Notes: a model not told the origin generated them from the sequence alone. Counted from the first letter of the stretch, positions 1-7,332 are shown. The stretch: 30,793 bases of DNA from Sphingomonadaceae bacterium (GCA_016742125.1 JACVCM010000033.1:1-30793), one strand, 5' to 3'. Program-made: numbers and translations.

Positions 1-2
1 AG

Positions 3-770
3 TATAATCTGGGGGTGGAACCGCTCGCGATGTTCGCGGGGTTATTGTCCGAGGTTCACAGATTGACACTGGCAAAGGTCGGTGCGCCGCGAGACGGCTC
101 GCTCGATGCTGATGCCGCTGCCCTTGTCGAAGAGCAAGCTGACAAGCTTTCATTTCCCAATCTTCATCGGTTGTGGCAGCTGTTGTTGAAGGGGCAGGAG
201 GAGGTTGCCCGCGCCTCGGTTCCGCTCGATGCAGCCGACATGGCGCTGCTGCGCGCTATCCATGCCGCAACACTCCCCGATCCTGGCGAGCTCGCAAAAA
301 TGATTGCGCAGGGCGGGTACATGGCAACGCCACCGGCATCGGCCCCCACCGCACTTGATATTCCGCAAAGCGCGACGGTCCAGACGCTGATGCCTGCCGA
401 TTTTCCGGCATTGCTCGACCGTTTGGCGCGCGAAGGTTTTGTCAGTTTGGAAATGACATTGCGCGATGTAGTGCGGCTCGTCGATTATGCGCCTCCCCTC
501 CTCGCATATCAGTTGGCGGGGCCGGTTGCGCCCGGTTTTGTTGCCGAGCTGCGGGATGCGCTGGCCAGAGTGACCGGGACGCGGTGGGATATAGAGGAAC
601 GCGAAGGGGAGGCGCAGCCCAGTCTGCTCGAACAGGAACGCGCCGCCGCCGATGCCGACCGGCGCGCAATCATGGAATCGCCATTGGTAAGGGCGGCATT
701 CGAAGCTTTTCCCGACGCCGAACTGCTCGACGGCGATGAAGACGATACAAAATGGAGTAAGCGTGCATGA
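3..770 (+). CDS. dnaX: DNA polymerase III subunits gamma/tau, C-terminal part (partial at left edge)
   Basis: The reading frame is already open at the left edge, so the start and the ATPase domain lie outside the window; 255 residues are visible. DnaX loads the beta clamp and links polymerase cores at the fork. The visible part begins inside the collar-like region (LAMFAGLLSEVHRLTLAKVGA, about residues 6-26 of the fragment) and continues through a helical stretch containing LHRLWQLLLKG. After an Ala/Pro linker comes a tau-type C-terminal domain ending in an acidic tail. There is no ATP-binding motif in view, as expected for this end. The stop overlaps the next start by ATGA. The identity rests on this collar-like helix and on the dnaX-ybaB pair, which is conserved across bacteria; recR, often third in that group, does not follow here. 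Confidence 0.85.
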   Translation, partial: YNLGVEPLAMFAGLLSEVHRLTLAKVGAPRDGSLDADAAALVEEQADKLSFPNLHRLWQLLLKGQEEVARASVPLDAADMALLRAIHAATLPDPGELAKMIAQGGYMATPPASAPTALDIPQSATVQTLMPADFPALLDRLAREGFVSLEMTLRDVVRLVDYAPPLLAYQLAGPVAPGFVAELRDALARVTGTRWDIEEREGEAQPSLLEQERAAADADRRAIMESPLVRAAFEAFPDAELLDGDEDDTKWSKRA

Positions 771-1102
771 AAAGCATGGAAGAGATGATCAAGGCCGCTC
801 AGGAAGCCGCCCAGAACATCCAGAAGCAGATGGAAACCGCACAAGCAACGCTGGACACGATCGAGGTTGAGGGCGTGTCGGGTGGTGGCCTGGTGAAGGT
901 GCGTGCGACGGCAAAGGGCCGGATTTTGGGCGTTGCCATCGATGACAGCCTGATCGTGCCCTCAGACAAAACGATGCTTGAGGACCTGATTACGGCTGCC
1001 TTCAACGATGCGCGCGAAAAAGCCGACGCCGCGAGCAACGCCGAAATGGGAAAGATGTCCAGCGGCTTGCCGTTGCCTGCAGGGTTCAAGCTGCCGTTTT
1101 GA
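767..1102 (+). CDS. ybaB: YbaB/EbfC family nucleoid-associated protein
   Basis: This is a 111-residue protein of the YbaB/EbfC family, small DNA-binding dimers that coat the nucleoid. An N-terminal amphipathic helix (about residues 1-30, rich in Gln, Glu and Lys) is followed by the family core VEVEG-like strand, GGGLVKVRATAKGRILGV, and DDSLIVPSDKTMLEDLITAAFNDAREKA. The C-terminal segment GLPLPAGFKLPF is the usual tail of alphaproteobacterial members. The length matches the family (about 105-110). It starts on ATG four bases inside the dnaX stop, so translation is probably coupled. The partner gene recR is missing downstream; lon follows after 121 bases with its own likely promoter. Confidence 0.93.
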   Translation: MKSMEEMIKAAQEAAQNIQKQMETAQATLDTIEVEGVSGGGLVKVRATAKGRILGVAIDDSLIVPSDKTMLEDLITAAFNDAREKADAASNAEMGKMSSGLPLPAGFKLPF

Positions 1103-1145
1103 CTGGCTTTTCCCCAACAAATCGACCTTGTTCACCGCAAATCCA

Positions 1146-1173
1146 TTGAAACCAGCGTAAAGGCGCACATATT
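1146..1173 (+). promoter_or_regulatory. candidate lon promoter
   Basis: TTGAAA (1146-1151) and CATATT (1168-1173) are separated by 16 bases, matching 5/6 and 4/6 of the sigma-70 consensus, about 50 bases before the lon start. lon is often heat-shock controlled in this class, but no convincing RpoH-type element was recognised. This is an inference from motif matching only. Confidence 0.4.
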
Positions 1174-1223
1174 GATGTGGAATAGGCTGGTTGCCGATTG
1201 CGGGACCGGCCGCTGGAGTATCT

Positions 1224-3623
1224 ATGGAACTGAATCTTCCGTTGTTGCCGTTGCGCGACATCGTTGTTTTCCCTGGCATGATTGTGCCGCTTTTCGTGGG
1301 GCGTGATAAATCGGTCGTTGCGTTGGAAAAGGCCATGACGGCCGACAAGGAAATTTTCCTCGTGGCGCAACTCGACCCTGCCGAGGACGATCCTGACAAG
1401 GACGACCTGTATGACATCGGTGTGACCGCGACGATCATGCAACTTTTGAAACTGCCTGACGGCACGGTTCGTGTGCTGGTCGAAGGCAAGCAACGTGCTG
1501 AATTGCGCGATCTGGTCGAGCGGAGCAGCGACTATGTGGAAGCCGGCGTCCGCCTGATCGAGGAACAGGCCGCCAATGGGCCTGAGGCGACCGCGCTGAT
1601 GCGTTCGGTTGCCGAACAGTTCGAGCAATATTCGAAGCTCAACAAGAAAATGCCGGCAGAGACGGCAGTGCAGCTGAGCGAAATCGAAAGCCCGGCGGCT
1701 CTCGCCGATGCGGTGGCGGCCAATATCCAGCTGAAGGTATCCGACAAGCAGTCGCTGCTGGTCGAAGCCGATCCGCTGCGCCGGCTTGAGATGGCCTTCG
1801 CGTTCATGGAGGGCGAACTCGGTGTGCTGCAGGTCGAGAAGAAGATCCGCGGCCGCGTCAAGCGCCAGATGGAGAAAACGCAGCGCGAATATTATCTGAA
1901 TGAGCAGATGAAGGCGATCCAGCGCGAGCTCGGCAATGACGAGGGCGACGGCGGCGATGAGGTAGCCGAATTGCAAACGCGCATCGACACGATGAAGCTG
2001 TCGAAGGAAGCCAAGGCCAAGGCCAATGCCGAGCTGAAAAAGCTGCGCGGCATGGCACCCATGTCGGCCGAAGCAACCGTGGTCCGCAACTATCTGGATA
2101 CGCTGCTCGGTATTCCCTGGGGCAAGAAGTCGAAGCTGAAGCGTGATATTGCAAAGGCACAGGACATACTGGACGCGGATCACTTCGCGCTGGAGAAGGT
2201 CAAGGACCGGATCGTCGAATATCTTGCGGTGCAGGCGCGCACGAACAAGCTGAAAGGGCCGATATTGTGCCTTGTCGGCCCCCCAGGTGTCGGCAAGACC
2301 TCGCTTGGCAAGTCGATTGCCAAGGCGACGGGACGTGAGTTTATCCGCCAGTCGCTGGGTGGTGTGCGCGACGAGGCCGAAATTCGTGGGCATCGGCGGA
2401 CCTATATCGGCTCAATGCCGGGCAAGGTTGCTGCCAACCTCAAAAAGGCGGGCACGATGAACCCGCTGTTCCTGCTCGATGAAATCGACAAACTCGGTCA
2501 GGATTTCCGGGGCGATCCAGCATCGGCGTTGCTGGAGGTCCTGGATCCTGAACAGAATAACAAGTTCAACGACCATTATCTCGAGATCGACCTCGACCTG
2601 TCGGACGTGATGTTTGTGACCACCGCGAACAGCATGAACCTGCCGCAGGCGCTGCTGGACCGGATGGAGATTATCCGGCTCGAAGGCTACACCGAGGACG
2701 AGAAGCTCGAAATAGCCAAGCGGCACTTGCTCGAAAAGCAAGTCGAGGCGCATGGGCTGAAGCCGGAAGAATTTCAGGTGACAGACGATGCGTTGCGCGA
2801 CCTTATTCGCTACTACACTCGGGAGGCCGGCGTCCGCACGCTCGAACGCGAAATCGCGAAACTCGCGCGCAAGGCGCTGCGGCGTATCCTTGAGGGCAAG
2901 GCCGAAAAGATCGCTATCACACCGGAAAATCTCGCCGAATTTTCAGGCGTTCGCAAATATCGCCACGGTATCGGCGAGGAGGAAAACCAGATCGGTGCCG
3001 TTACCGGCCTGGCATGGACCGAAGTAGGCGGTGAGCTGCTGACAATTGAAGCGGTTACAGTGCCTGGCAAAGGGCAGATCAAGACAACCGGTAAACTCGG
3101 CGAGGTCATGGGAGAGTCCATCCAGGCGGCGCTGAGCTATGTGAAGGCACGGGCACCGGGCTATGGCATCAAACCCAGTATCTTTGCGCGCAAGGACGTT
3201 CATATCCATTTGCCCGAAGGTGCTGTCCCCAAGGATGGTCCTTCGGCGGGTATCGGGATGGTGACATGCATTGTGTCCACACTGACCGGCATCGCCGTGC
3301 ATCGCGACGTGGCGATGACGGGTGAGGTTACACTGCGCGGCCGCGTGTTGCCGATCGGCGGTCTGAAGGAAAAGCTGCTGGCGGCTCTGCGTGGTGGCAT
3401 CAAGACCGTGCTTATCCCGCAGGAGAATGAAAAGGACCTTGCCGAGATTCCGGCCAACATCAAGGAAGGCCTGGAAATCATTCCGGTGAGTCATGTCGAT
3501 CAGGTGTTAGCGCGCGCCCTGATAGCGCCCCTGACGCCGGTTGAGTGGACCGAAGCCGATGAACTGGCGGCAACGCTGCCGCCATCGGTCGGCGGCGAAA
3601 GCGGAGCTTCGGTCACGCATTGA
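1224..3623 (+). CDS. lon: ATP-dependent protease Lon
   Basis: Lon is a cytoplasmic AAA+ serine protease that degrades misfolded and selected regulatory proteins. The 799-residue product has the LonN substrate domain (about 1-200, beginning LPLLPLRDIVVFPGM), a coiled-coil linker (about 200-300), and the AAA+ module with Walker A GPPGVGKTS near residue 352 and Walker B LFLLDEID. The protease domain has the catalytic Ser674 in KDGPSAGIGM and the catalytic Lys717 (second lysine of GGLKEK), the 43-residue spacing known from E. coli. I chose ATG 1224 because GGAG lies at 1215-1218 and the LonN homology begins right there; an in-frame TTG at 1191 would add 11 unlikely residues. A strong inverted repeat follows the stop. 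Confidence 0.98.
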   Translation: MELNLPLLPLRDIVVFPGMIVPLFVGRDKSVVALEKAMTADKEIFLVAQLDPAEDDPDKDDLYDIGVTATIMQLLKLPDGTVRVLVEGKQRAELRDLVERSSDYVEAGVRLIEEQAANGPEATALMRSVAEQFEQYSKLNKKMPAETAVQLSEIESPAALADAVAANIQLKVSDKQSLLVEADPLRRLEMAFAFMEGELGVLQVEKKIRGRVKRQMEKTQREYYLNEQMKAIQRELGNDEGDGGDEVAELQTRIDTMKLSKEAKAKANAELKKLRGMAPMSAEATVVRNYLDTLLGIPWGKKSKLKRDIAKAQDILDADHFALEKVKDRIVEYLAVQARTNKLKGPILCLVGPPGVGKTSLGKSIAKATGREFIRQSLGGVRDEAEIRGHRRTYIGSMPGKVAANLKKAGTMNPLFLLDEIDKLGQDFRGDPASALLEVLDPEQNNKFNDHYLEIDLDLSDVMFVTTANSMNLPQALLDRMEIIRLEGYTEDEKLEIAKRHLLEKQVEAHGLKPEEFQVTDDALRDLIRYYTREAGVRTLEREIAKLARKALRRILEGKAEKIAITPENLAEFSGVRKYRHGIGEEENQIGAVTGLAWTEVGGELLTIEAVTVPGKGQIKTTGKLGEVMGESIQAALSYVKARAPGYGIKPSIFARKDVHIHLPEGAVPKDGPSAGIGMVTCIVSTLTGIAVHRDVAMTGEVTLRGRVLPIGGLKEKLLAALRGGIKTVLIPQENEKDLAEIPANIKEGLEIIPVSHVDQVLARALIAPLTPVEWTEADELAATLPPSVGGESGASVTH

Positions 3624-3631
3624 GCATTGTT

Positions 3632-3660
3632 TTGCGGTCGATTAAGTTAATCGACCGCAA
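3632..3660 (+). terminator. inverted repeat after lon, probable terminator
   Basis: Two perfect 14-base arms, TTGCGGTCGATTAA (3632-3645) and its complement (3647-3660), lie eight bases past the lon stop. They can form a long hairpin after a few central pairs open. No U-run follows directly (a TTTTT occurs about ten bases later), so intrinsic termination is likely but may be inefficient. Confidence 0.6.
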
Positions 3661-3708
3661 TACGTCGCGTTTTTCACAGAAAATGACGGTTTTAGGCCGA
3701 TATTTCCT

Positions 3709-3736
3709 TTGACAGCGCGTTCATTCTCATCATTAT
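3709..3736 (+). promoter_or_regulatory. probable promoter of the HU gene
   Basis: A perfect TTGACA (3709-3714) is followed after 16 bases by CATTAT (3731-3736, 4/6 of TATAAT). It lies between the lon terminator and the HU start, giving a leader of about 70 bases. Confidence 0.6.
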
Positions 3737-3814
3737 CCCGCCACCGGCCCATGCCGCGACTCAATTCAATGAATGAATGGGTCTCACACATATTCTGAGA
3801 GGGGGGTTCCCATA

Positions 3815-4087
3815 ATGAACAAGCAAGATCTCGTTAGCGCAGTCGCCGATGCAAGCGGCCTGAGCAAGGCTGACGCTGGCAAGGCCGTAGAAGCCACTTT
3901 CGATGCCATCACTGGCGCGCTTAAGAAAGGCGGCGAAGTCCGTCTCGTCGGTTTTGGCACCTTTGGTGTTGCGAAGCGCAAGGCTTCGACCGGCCGCAAC
4001 CCGCGTACCGGCGAGCCGATGACGATCAAGGCATCGACCCAGCCCAAGTTCAAGGCCGGCAAGGCGCTGAAAGACGCTGTCAATTAG
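3815..4087 (+). CDS. hupB: HU family DNA-binding protein
   Basis: This is a 90-residue histone-like protein that bends and compacts DNA as a dimer. The sequence opens MNKQDLVSAVADASGLSKADA, the typical HU helix-turn-helix body, and contains the DNA-arm signature GFGTFGVAKRKASTGRNPRTGEP with the intercalating proline of RNPRTGEP. It ends KAGKALKDAVN. The length is that of HU. I chose ATG 3815 because a purine-rich GAGAGGGGGG lies just upstream and the family alignment begins with MNK; the in-frame upstream ATG adds 14 residues with no homology. The lon-hup neighbourhood is common in Proteobacteria. It has its own promoter and terminator, so it is monocistronic. HU and IHF are related; the short N-terminus favours HU. 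Confidence 0.96.
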   Translation: MNKQDLVSAVADASGLSKADAGKAVEATFDAITGALKKGGEVRLVGFGTFGVAKRKASTGRNPRTGEPMTIKASTQPKFKAGKALKDAVN

Positions 4088-4126
4088 AATTGCGTTAGCG
4101 AATTTCGCATCATTGAATGCAGGAGA

Positions 4127-4153
4127 GGGCGGAGCGAAAGCTTCCGCCCTTTT
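4127..4153 (+). terminator. rho-independent terminator of the HU gene
   Basis: GGGCGG-AGC (4127-4135) and GCT-T-CCGCCC (4140-4149) form a stem with a GAAA tetraloop and one bulged T, followed by TTTTCTTTT. It lies 40 bases past the HU stop on the plus strand. Confidence 0.88.
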
Positions 4154-4165
4154 CTTTTATGCTCA

Positions 4166-4190
4166 AAAAGAAAGCGCCCGAAGGCGCTTT
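4166..4190 (-). terminator. rho-independent terminator of the minus-strand gene at 4216-4464
   Basis: AAAGCGCC (4171-4178), tetraloop CGAA and GGCGCTTT (4183-4190) form a perfect 8-bp hairpin. Read on the minus strand it is followed by TTTCTTTTT (complement of 4165-4173), so it ends the gene that stops at 4216. It could also act as a second plus-strand terminator for HU. Confidence 0.75.
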
Positions 4191-4215
4191 TCATATCCGG
4201 GTCATTCGACCTCGT

Positions 4216-4464
4216 TCAGGCAGCGAGGCGATGGTCCAGTGCAGCAACAATCTTGCGAGGAAAAGTGATAACCTCTGCCCGGGCAACAGGCTTCGTCATT
4301 TTAAGCTCACCGAAAATAATCTGGCGCTCGCTTTGAACCACAGGCGCAAATTCCATGTCCACGGCCTCCCGGATGCGCGGCATCGCATTTCCGATGGTCA
4401 ACACGATCACGCCGATCGACGCGACAAGAGCGATTGCGAAAAGCAGGGAGGCAATGAGGGTCAC
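4216..4464 (-). CDS. small single-pass membrane protein of unknown function, likely SOS-induced
   Basis: I do not recognise a named family. The 82-residue product has one strongly hydrophobic span near its N-terminus (about residues 2-25, LIASLLFAIALVASIGVIVL) and then a mixed-charge tail of about 55 residues. The start is GTG 4464, because AGAAAGGA lies about nine bases upstream and an in-frame stop (TAA at 4500-4498) excludes a longer form. A perfect GAAC-N7-GAAC box lies about 80-95 bases upstream, and a terminator follows the stop, so it is a separate SOS-controlled unit. Small single-span inner-membrane proteins under LexA control include Caulobacter SidA, which blocks division; that comparison is based on architecture and regulation, not on sequence similarity. 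Confidence 0.75.
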   Translation of the reverse strand: MTLIASLLFAIALVASIGVIVLTIGNAMPRIREAVDMEFAPVVQSERQIIFGELKMTKPVARAEVITFPRKIVAALDHRLAA

Positions 4465-4517
4465 GGCACTGGTCCTTTCTGTCCCCCAAATCGGCCATTA
4501 GCGGGGGTTGGCTTGCT

Positions 4518-4547
4518 GTTATATGAACGACTTGTTGCTTATGTTCA
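4518..4547 (-). promoter_or_regulatory. candidate promoter overlapping the LexA box
   Basis: On the minus strand TGAACA (4547-4542, 4/6 of the -35 consensus) and TATAAC (4523-4518, 5/6 of the -10) are separated by 18 bases. The -35 overlaps the downstream half of the LexA box. A separate perfect TTGACA (4568-4563) lies on the other side of the box but has no well-spaced -10. Confidence 0.4.
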
Positions 4548-4557
4548 CTATATGTTC
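4543..4557 (-). promoter_or_regulatory. LexA-binding site (SOS box), alphaproteobacterial type
   Basis: The plus strand reads GTTCACTATATGTTC; on the minus strand this is GAACATATAGTGAAC. It matches the GTTC-N7-GTTC / GAAC-N7-GAAC consensus of alphaproteobacterial LexA exactly, has an AT-rich spacer, and sits in the promoter region of the small membrane protein gene. The gene on the other side also runs on the minus strand and ends here, so it is not the target. Confidence 0.72.
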
Positions 4558-4643
4558 TTTTCTGTCAAGCGGAATTTCTCTCTCGGAATTCCGTTGAAAT
4601 GCCTGGGGGTTACCTGTGGATAACTATCGACAGCGCAAAAGGT

Positions 4644-5048
4644 TCAATTCGCCCGCAATTTCCCGCGCCGTTCGGCGAACCACTGTTGGAGCAGCTGTTG
4701 CGTACAACCGGTAAAGCCATTGGATCCGTTGACCGAACAGCTGTTTGGACGCAGGTCGCTGGCAAAGCTATCCAATGCCTCAACCGCTGATGACCATGAG
4801 CGGTCGGTGACCACGCGTTCCTTTTTGCGCAGGGCGAGCGGGATGCGATAGCGCTCGTTTTCGGGCATATTGGCGCAAACAACGATTTCGTCGCCAACGG
4901 GTTCGCGACACTTCTCTTCACCGAAGGCAACCAGGAAGGATATGCGCTCGGGCATTTCGGCAGTGGTTGGAGGAACGTCAGACTGGACGGGCAGAGCCGG
5001 AGATGAGCCGAGCAAGCCGACCATGAGAAGATATGTATACATGGCCAT
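4644..5048 (-). CDS. hypothetical secreted four-cysteine protein
   Basis: This 134-residue product has an N-terminal signal-like segment (MAMYTYLLMVGLLGSSPALP) and is probably exported to the periplasm. The mature part carries four cysteines (Cys47, Cys58, Cys104, Cys115), the segment GDEIVVCANMPENERYRIP (52-70), and SCSVNGSNGFTGCTQ near the end. I recall the EIVVC...RYRIP pattern from uncharacterised sphingomonad proteins, but no function is known to me. The cysteines could form two disulfides. The start is ATG 5048, with GGAG eight bases upstream; a second ATG lies two codons later. It ends about 85 bases before the SOS box of the next minus-strand gene. No promoter was recognised upstream of it. 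Confidence 0.7.
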   Translation of the reverse strand: MAMYTYLLMVGLLGSSPALPVQSDVPPTTAEMPERISFLVAFGEEKCREPVGDEIVVCANMPENERYRIPLALRKKERVVTDRSWSSAVEALDSFASDLRPNSCSVNGSNGFTGCTQQLLQQWFAERRGKLRAN

Positions 5049-5249
5049 TCTTTTTTCTCCGAATCTGTTGTATCGAGTTAGCCGGTCACGGTGAACCTGC
5101 TGTTAATCATCGTTAATCCTAAAGCGTCTCGTCGCTCCACTTCAGCGTCAATTTGTTCAGCGCATGGAGGTCCTTATCGATTTCGCGGCCGATAGGTTTC
5201 CGACGACGGTTGCGGGTTGCAACTGTAGGCCGCTTTAGCAGCTTTGCGC
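5049..5249. other. intergenic stretch with no recognised feature
   Basis: This divergent region between the secreted protein gene (minus) and the rpsB promoter (plus) must hold a promoter for the minus-strand gene, but I see no convincing -35/-10 pair, no repeat and no small gene. Confidence 0.5.
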
Positions 5250-5276
5250 TTGACGAATCCCGCCCGTCCCTCTAAC
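5250..5276 (+). promoter_or_regulatory. candidate rpsB promoter
   Basis: TTGACG (5250-5255) is followed after 15 bases by TCTAAC (5271-5276). The spacing is short, but a similar TTGACG/TCTAAG pair precedes the tRNA-His gene. A start near 5283 would place the whole foldable leader in the transcript. Confidence 0.4.
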
Positions 5277-5294
5277 GGCCCCGCTCATTCCACA

Positions 5295-5358
5295 TGGGAA
5301 ACGCACATACCGGTGCGGATCGCGGCCTTTCAGGCATGCGTGATGTTCTAGTTTCCCA
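5295..5358 (+). promoter_or_regulatory. structured rpsB leader RNA, candidate S2 autoregulatory element
   Basis: TGGGAAAC (5295-5302) is perfectly complementary to GTTTCCCA (5351-5358). The enclosed 48 bases hold two smaller hairpins, GCAC/GTGC (5303-5306 with 5313-5316) and GCC/GGC (5325-5327 with 5333-5335). The closed structure ends about 12 bases before the GGAAGGAG ribosome binding site. Leaders upstream of rpsB in other bacteria bind S2 and repress translation; this role is inferred here. Confidence 0.5.
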
Positions 5359-5384
5359 GAGGCTCAACCGGAAGGAGAAGTACC

Positions 5385-6242
5385 ATGGCGGCACCTGTCG
5401 TTACCATGCAGCAATTGCTTGAAGCTGGGGCCCATTTCGGCCACCAAACCCACCGTTGGAACCCGCGTATGAAGCCGTATATTTTCGGCGCGCGCAATGG
5501 CATCCACATTCTTGACCTGTCACAGTCCGTGCCCTTGTTCGCACGCGCACTCGATTTCGTCGCCCAGACCGTTGCGTCGGGTGGCAAGGTCCTGTTCGTC
5601 GGCACAAAGCGCCAGGCGCAGGGTCCGATCGCGGACGCAGCACGCGCATCGGGTCAGCATTTCGTCAACCATCGCTGGCTGGGCGGCATGCTCACCAACT
5701 GGAAGACCATTTCAAACTCGATCAAGAAGCTGAAGACGCTCGAAGAGCAGCTTTCGGGCGATACGCACGGTTTCACCAAGAAGGAAATCCTTCAGATGAC
5801 CCGCGAGCGTGACAAGCTCGAAATGAGCCTTGGCGGCATCCGCGACATGGGCGGCATTCCCGACGTGATGTTCGTTATCGACGCAAACAAGGAAGAACTC
5901 GCCATCAAAGAAGCCAATGTCCTTGGCATTCCGGTCATCGCGATCCTCGATTCGAACGTTTCGCCCGACGGCATTGCTTTCCCGGTTCCGGCGAATGACG
6001 ACGCAGCGCGCGCGATCCGTCTCTATTGCGAAGCCGTTGCAACTGCAGCGAGCAAGGGTAATGTTTCGGCAAAGGTTGCCAAGGGCGTTGACCTTGGTGC
6101 GGAGGTTGAGCCTGTGGCTGAGCCCGCGCTAAACGAAGAAGCCGCGCCGGTTGCGGAAGATGCACCTGCTGTTGAAGCTGTCGCCGAAGAAGCTCCGGTT
6201 GCTGAAGCCGCTGCTGACGAAGCTCCCCAAGCCCAAGTGTAA
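5385..6242 (+). CDS. rpsB: 30S ribosomal protein S2
   Basis: This 285-residue protein is S2 of the small ribosomal subunit. It opens with the family signature MQQLLEAGAHFGHQTHRWNPRMKPYIFG and has FVNHRWLGGMLTNWKTI and the second signature PDVMFVIDANKEELAIKEANVLGIPVIAILDSN. The core ends near residue 225. The last 50 or so residues are an Ala/Glu/Val/Pro-rich acidic tail with repeated EEAPVAE-like units, which E. coli S2 (241 residues) lacks; similar tails occur in other alphaproteobacterial S2 proteins. ATG 5385 has GGAAGGAG nine bases upstream. tsf follows after 150 bases, the usual rpsB-tsf pair. Confidence 0.98.
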   Translation: MAAPVVTMQQLLEAGAHFGHQTHRWNPRMKPYIFGARNGIHILDLSQSVPLFARALDFVAQTVASGGKVLFVGTKRQAQGPIADAARASGQHFVNHRWLGGMLTNWKTISNSIKKLKTLEEQLSGDTHGFTKKEILQMTRERDKLEMSLGGIRDMGGIPDVMFVIDANKEELAIKEANVLGIPVIAILDSNVSPDGIAFPVPANDDAARAIRLYCEAVATAASKGNVSAKVAKGVDLGAEVEPVAEPALNEEAAPVAEDAPAVEAVAEEAPVAEAAADEAPQAQV

Positions 6243-6256
6243 CCAATCTGTCGTCA

Positions 6257-6342
6257 CCCCCGCCTAGGCGGGGGTCTCGGGCGGTTTAACCCGCCAGTTG
6301 ACATTAAACCTGCCAAGATTCCGCGTTCGCGGGAATGCAGGG
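6257..6342. repeat. REP-like double palindromic element between rpsB and tsf
   Basis: The first module is a perfect 20-base palindrome, ACCCCCGCCTAGGCGGGGGT (6257-6276). The second (6310-6342) is a hairpin built on ATTCCGCG / CGCGGGAAT with one bulged G and an outer CCTGC/GCAGG stem. The GGGAAT-type module resembles widespread proteobacterial REP sequences. The pair could stabilise or partly terminate the rpsB-tsf transcript. Only this copy was noticed in the window. Confidence 0.6.
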
Positions 6343-6392
6343 TTGTTTCAGGCAGCTGAAAAGCCGCCAACCATATTCGAAAGGACAAAAGC

Positions 6393-7319
6393 ATGTCTGC
6401 AATTACCGCTTCAGCCGTCAAGGAACTGCGCGAGCTTTCCGGCGCTGGCATGATGGACGCCAAGAAGGCGCTTGAGGAAACCAATGGGGATATGAACGCT
6501 GCGGTCGACCTGTTGCGTGCCAAGGGCCTTGCCACCGCTGCCAAGAAATCCAGTCGTACGGCGGCTGAAGGTCTTGTCGGTGTGGCCGTGGAAGGGACAA
6601 AGGGTACCGCGGTCGAAGTCAACAGCCAGACCGACTTCGTTGCCAAGAACGAACAATTCCAGGAATTTGTCTCGACAGTCACCAATGTTGCGCTCGACCT
6701 CGGCGCGAACGACGCCGAAACCATCCTTGCGGCGCCCTATGGCAATGGTGAGACAGTTCAGGAAAAGCTGACCAACAACATTGCCACCATCGGCGAAAAC
6801 ATGCTGATCCGCCGCGCCAGGTCGCTGTCGGTCAGCAATGGCCGTGTCGTTTCCTATGTGCATAACGCTGCGGCGCCGGGCATGGGCGGTATCGGTGTGC
6901 TGGTTGCACTCGAAAGCGAAGCCGACGCCGCGACACTCGATGCGCTGGGCAAACAGCTTGCCATGCATATTGCCGCCGCTTTCCCGTTGTCGCTGGACGA
7001 GAGCGGTCTTGATGCCGACACGCTCGAACGCGAGCGCGGCATAGCGCGCGAAAAGGCTTCGGAAAGTGGCAAGCCTGCCGACATCGTTGAAAAGATGGTC
7101 GAAGGCGCGGTGAAGAAGTTCGCCAAGGAAAATGCGCTCCTGTCGCAGCTGTTTGTAATGGACGGCAAAACCGCCATCGCCGACGTTGTGGCACAGGCCG
7201 GCAAGGCCGCTGGTTCAACCATCGTCCTGAAGGATTATGTCCGCTTCCAGCTTGGCGAAGGTATTGAGAAGGAAGTCTCCGACTTTGCGGCTGAGGTGGC
7301 TGCTGCGGTCGGCGCTTAA
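6393..7319 (+). CDS. tsf: translation elongation factor Ts
   Basis: EF-Ts is the nucleotide exchange factor that recycles EF-Tu from its GDP form. The 308-residue protein has the N-terminal UBA-like domain with VKELRELSGAGMMDAKKALEE (about residues 8-28) and then the core beginning with the EF-Tu contact motif TDFVAKNEQF. The second signature, with EVNSQTDFV, is also present. A C-terminal dimerisation region and VKKFAKENALLSQLFVMD complete it. The length is slightly above that of E. coli (283). The start ATG 6393 follows AAAGGACAAAAGC. It lies between rpsB and pyrH, the standard translation cluster order. Confidence 0.98.
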   Translation: MSAITASAVKELRELSGAGMMDAKKALEETNGDMNAAVDLLRAKGLATAAKKSSRTAAEGLVGVAVEGTKGTAVEVNSQTDFVAKNEQFQEFVSTVTNVALDLGANDAETILAAPYGNGETVQEKLTNNIATIGENMLIRRARSLSVSNGRVVSYVHNAAAPGMGGIGVLVALESEADAATLDALGKQLAMHIAAAFPLSLDESGLDADTLERERGIAREKASESGKPADIVEKMVEGAVKKFAKENALLSQLFVMDGKTAIADVVAQAGKAAGSTIVLKDYVRFQLGEGIEKEVSDFAAEVAAAVGA

Positions 7320-7332
7320 CTATATCTGGCCG

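Noticed and set aside
1191..1223. TTG start giving Lon 11 extra residues
   Set aside because: The ribosome binding site GGAG at 1215-1218 and the start of LonN homology both favour ATG 1224.
1086..2393. Long minus-strand reading frame opposite lon (435 codons)
   Set aside because: Antisense shadow of a strongly conserved gene in GC-rich DNA; no recognisable protein features.
4571..4592. GGAATT ... GGAATTCC repeat upstream of the SOS box as a terminator
   Set aside because: Short AT-rich stem with no U-run on either strand in the right place.
4117..4623. Plus-strand frame of 168 codons across the HU terminators
   Set aside because: It starts inside a terminator region and runs antisense to the small membrane gene and its SOS box.
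6299..6304. TTGACA between rpsB and tsf as a tsf promoter
   Set aside because: No -10 at 16-18 bases; the expected place falls inside the second REP-like hairpin.
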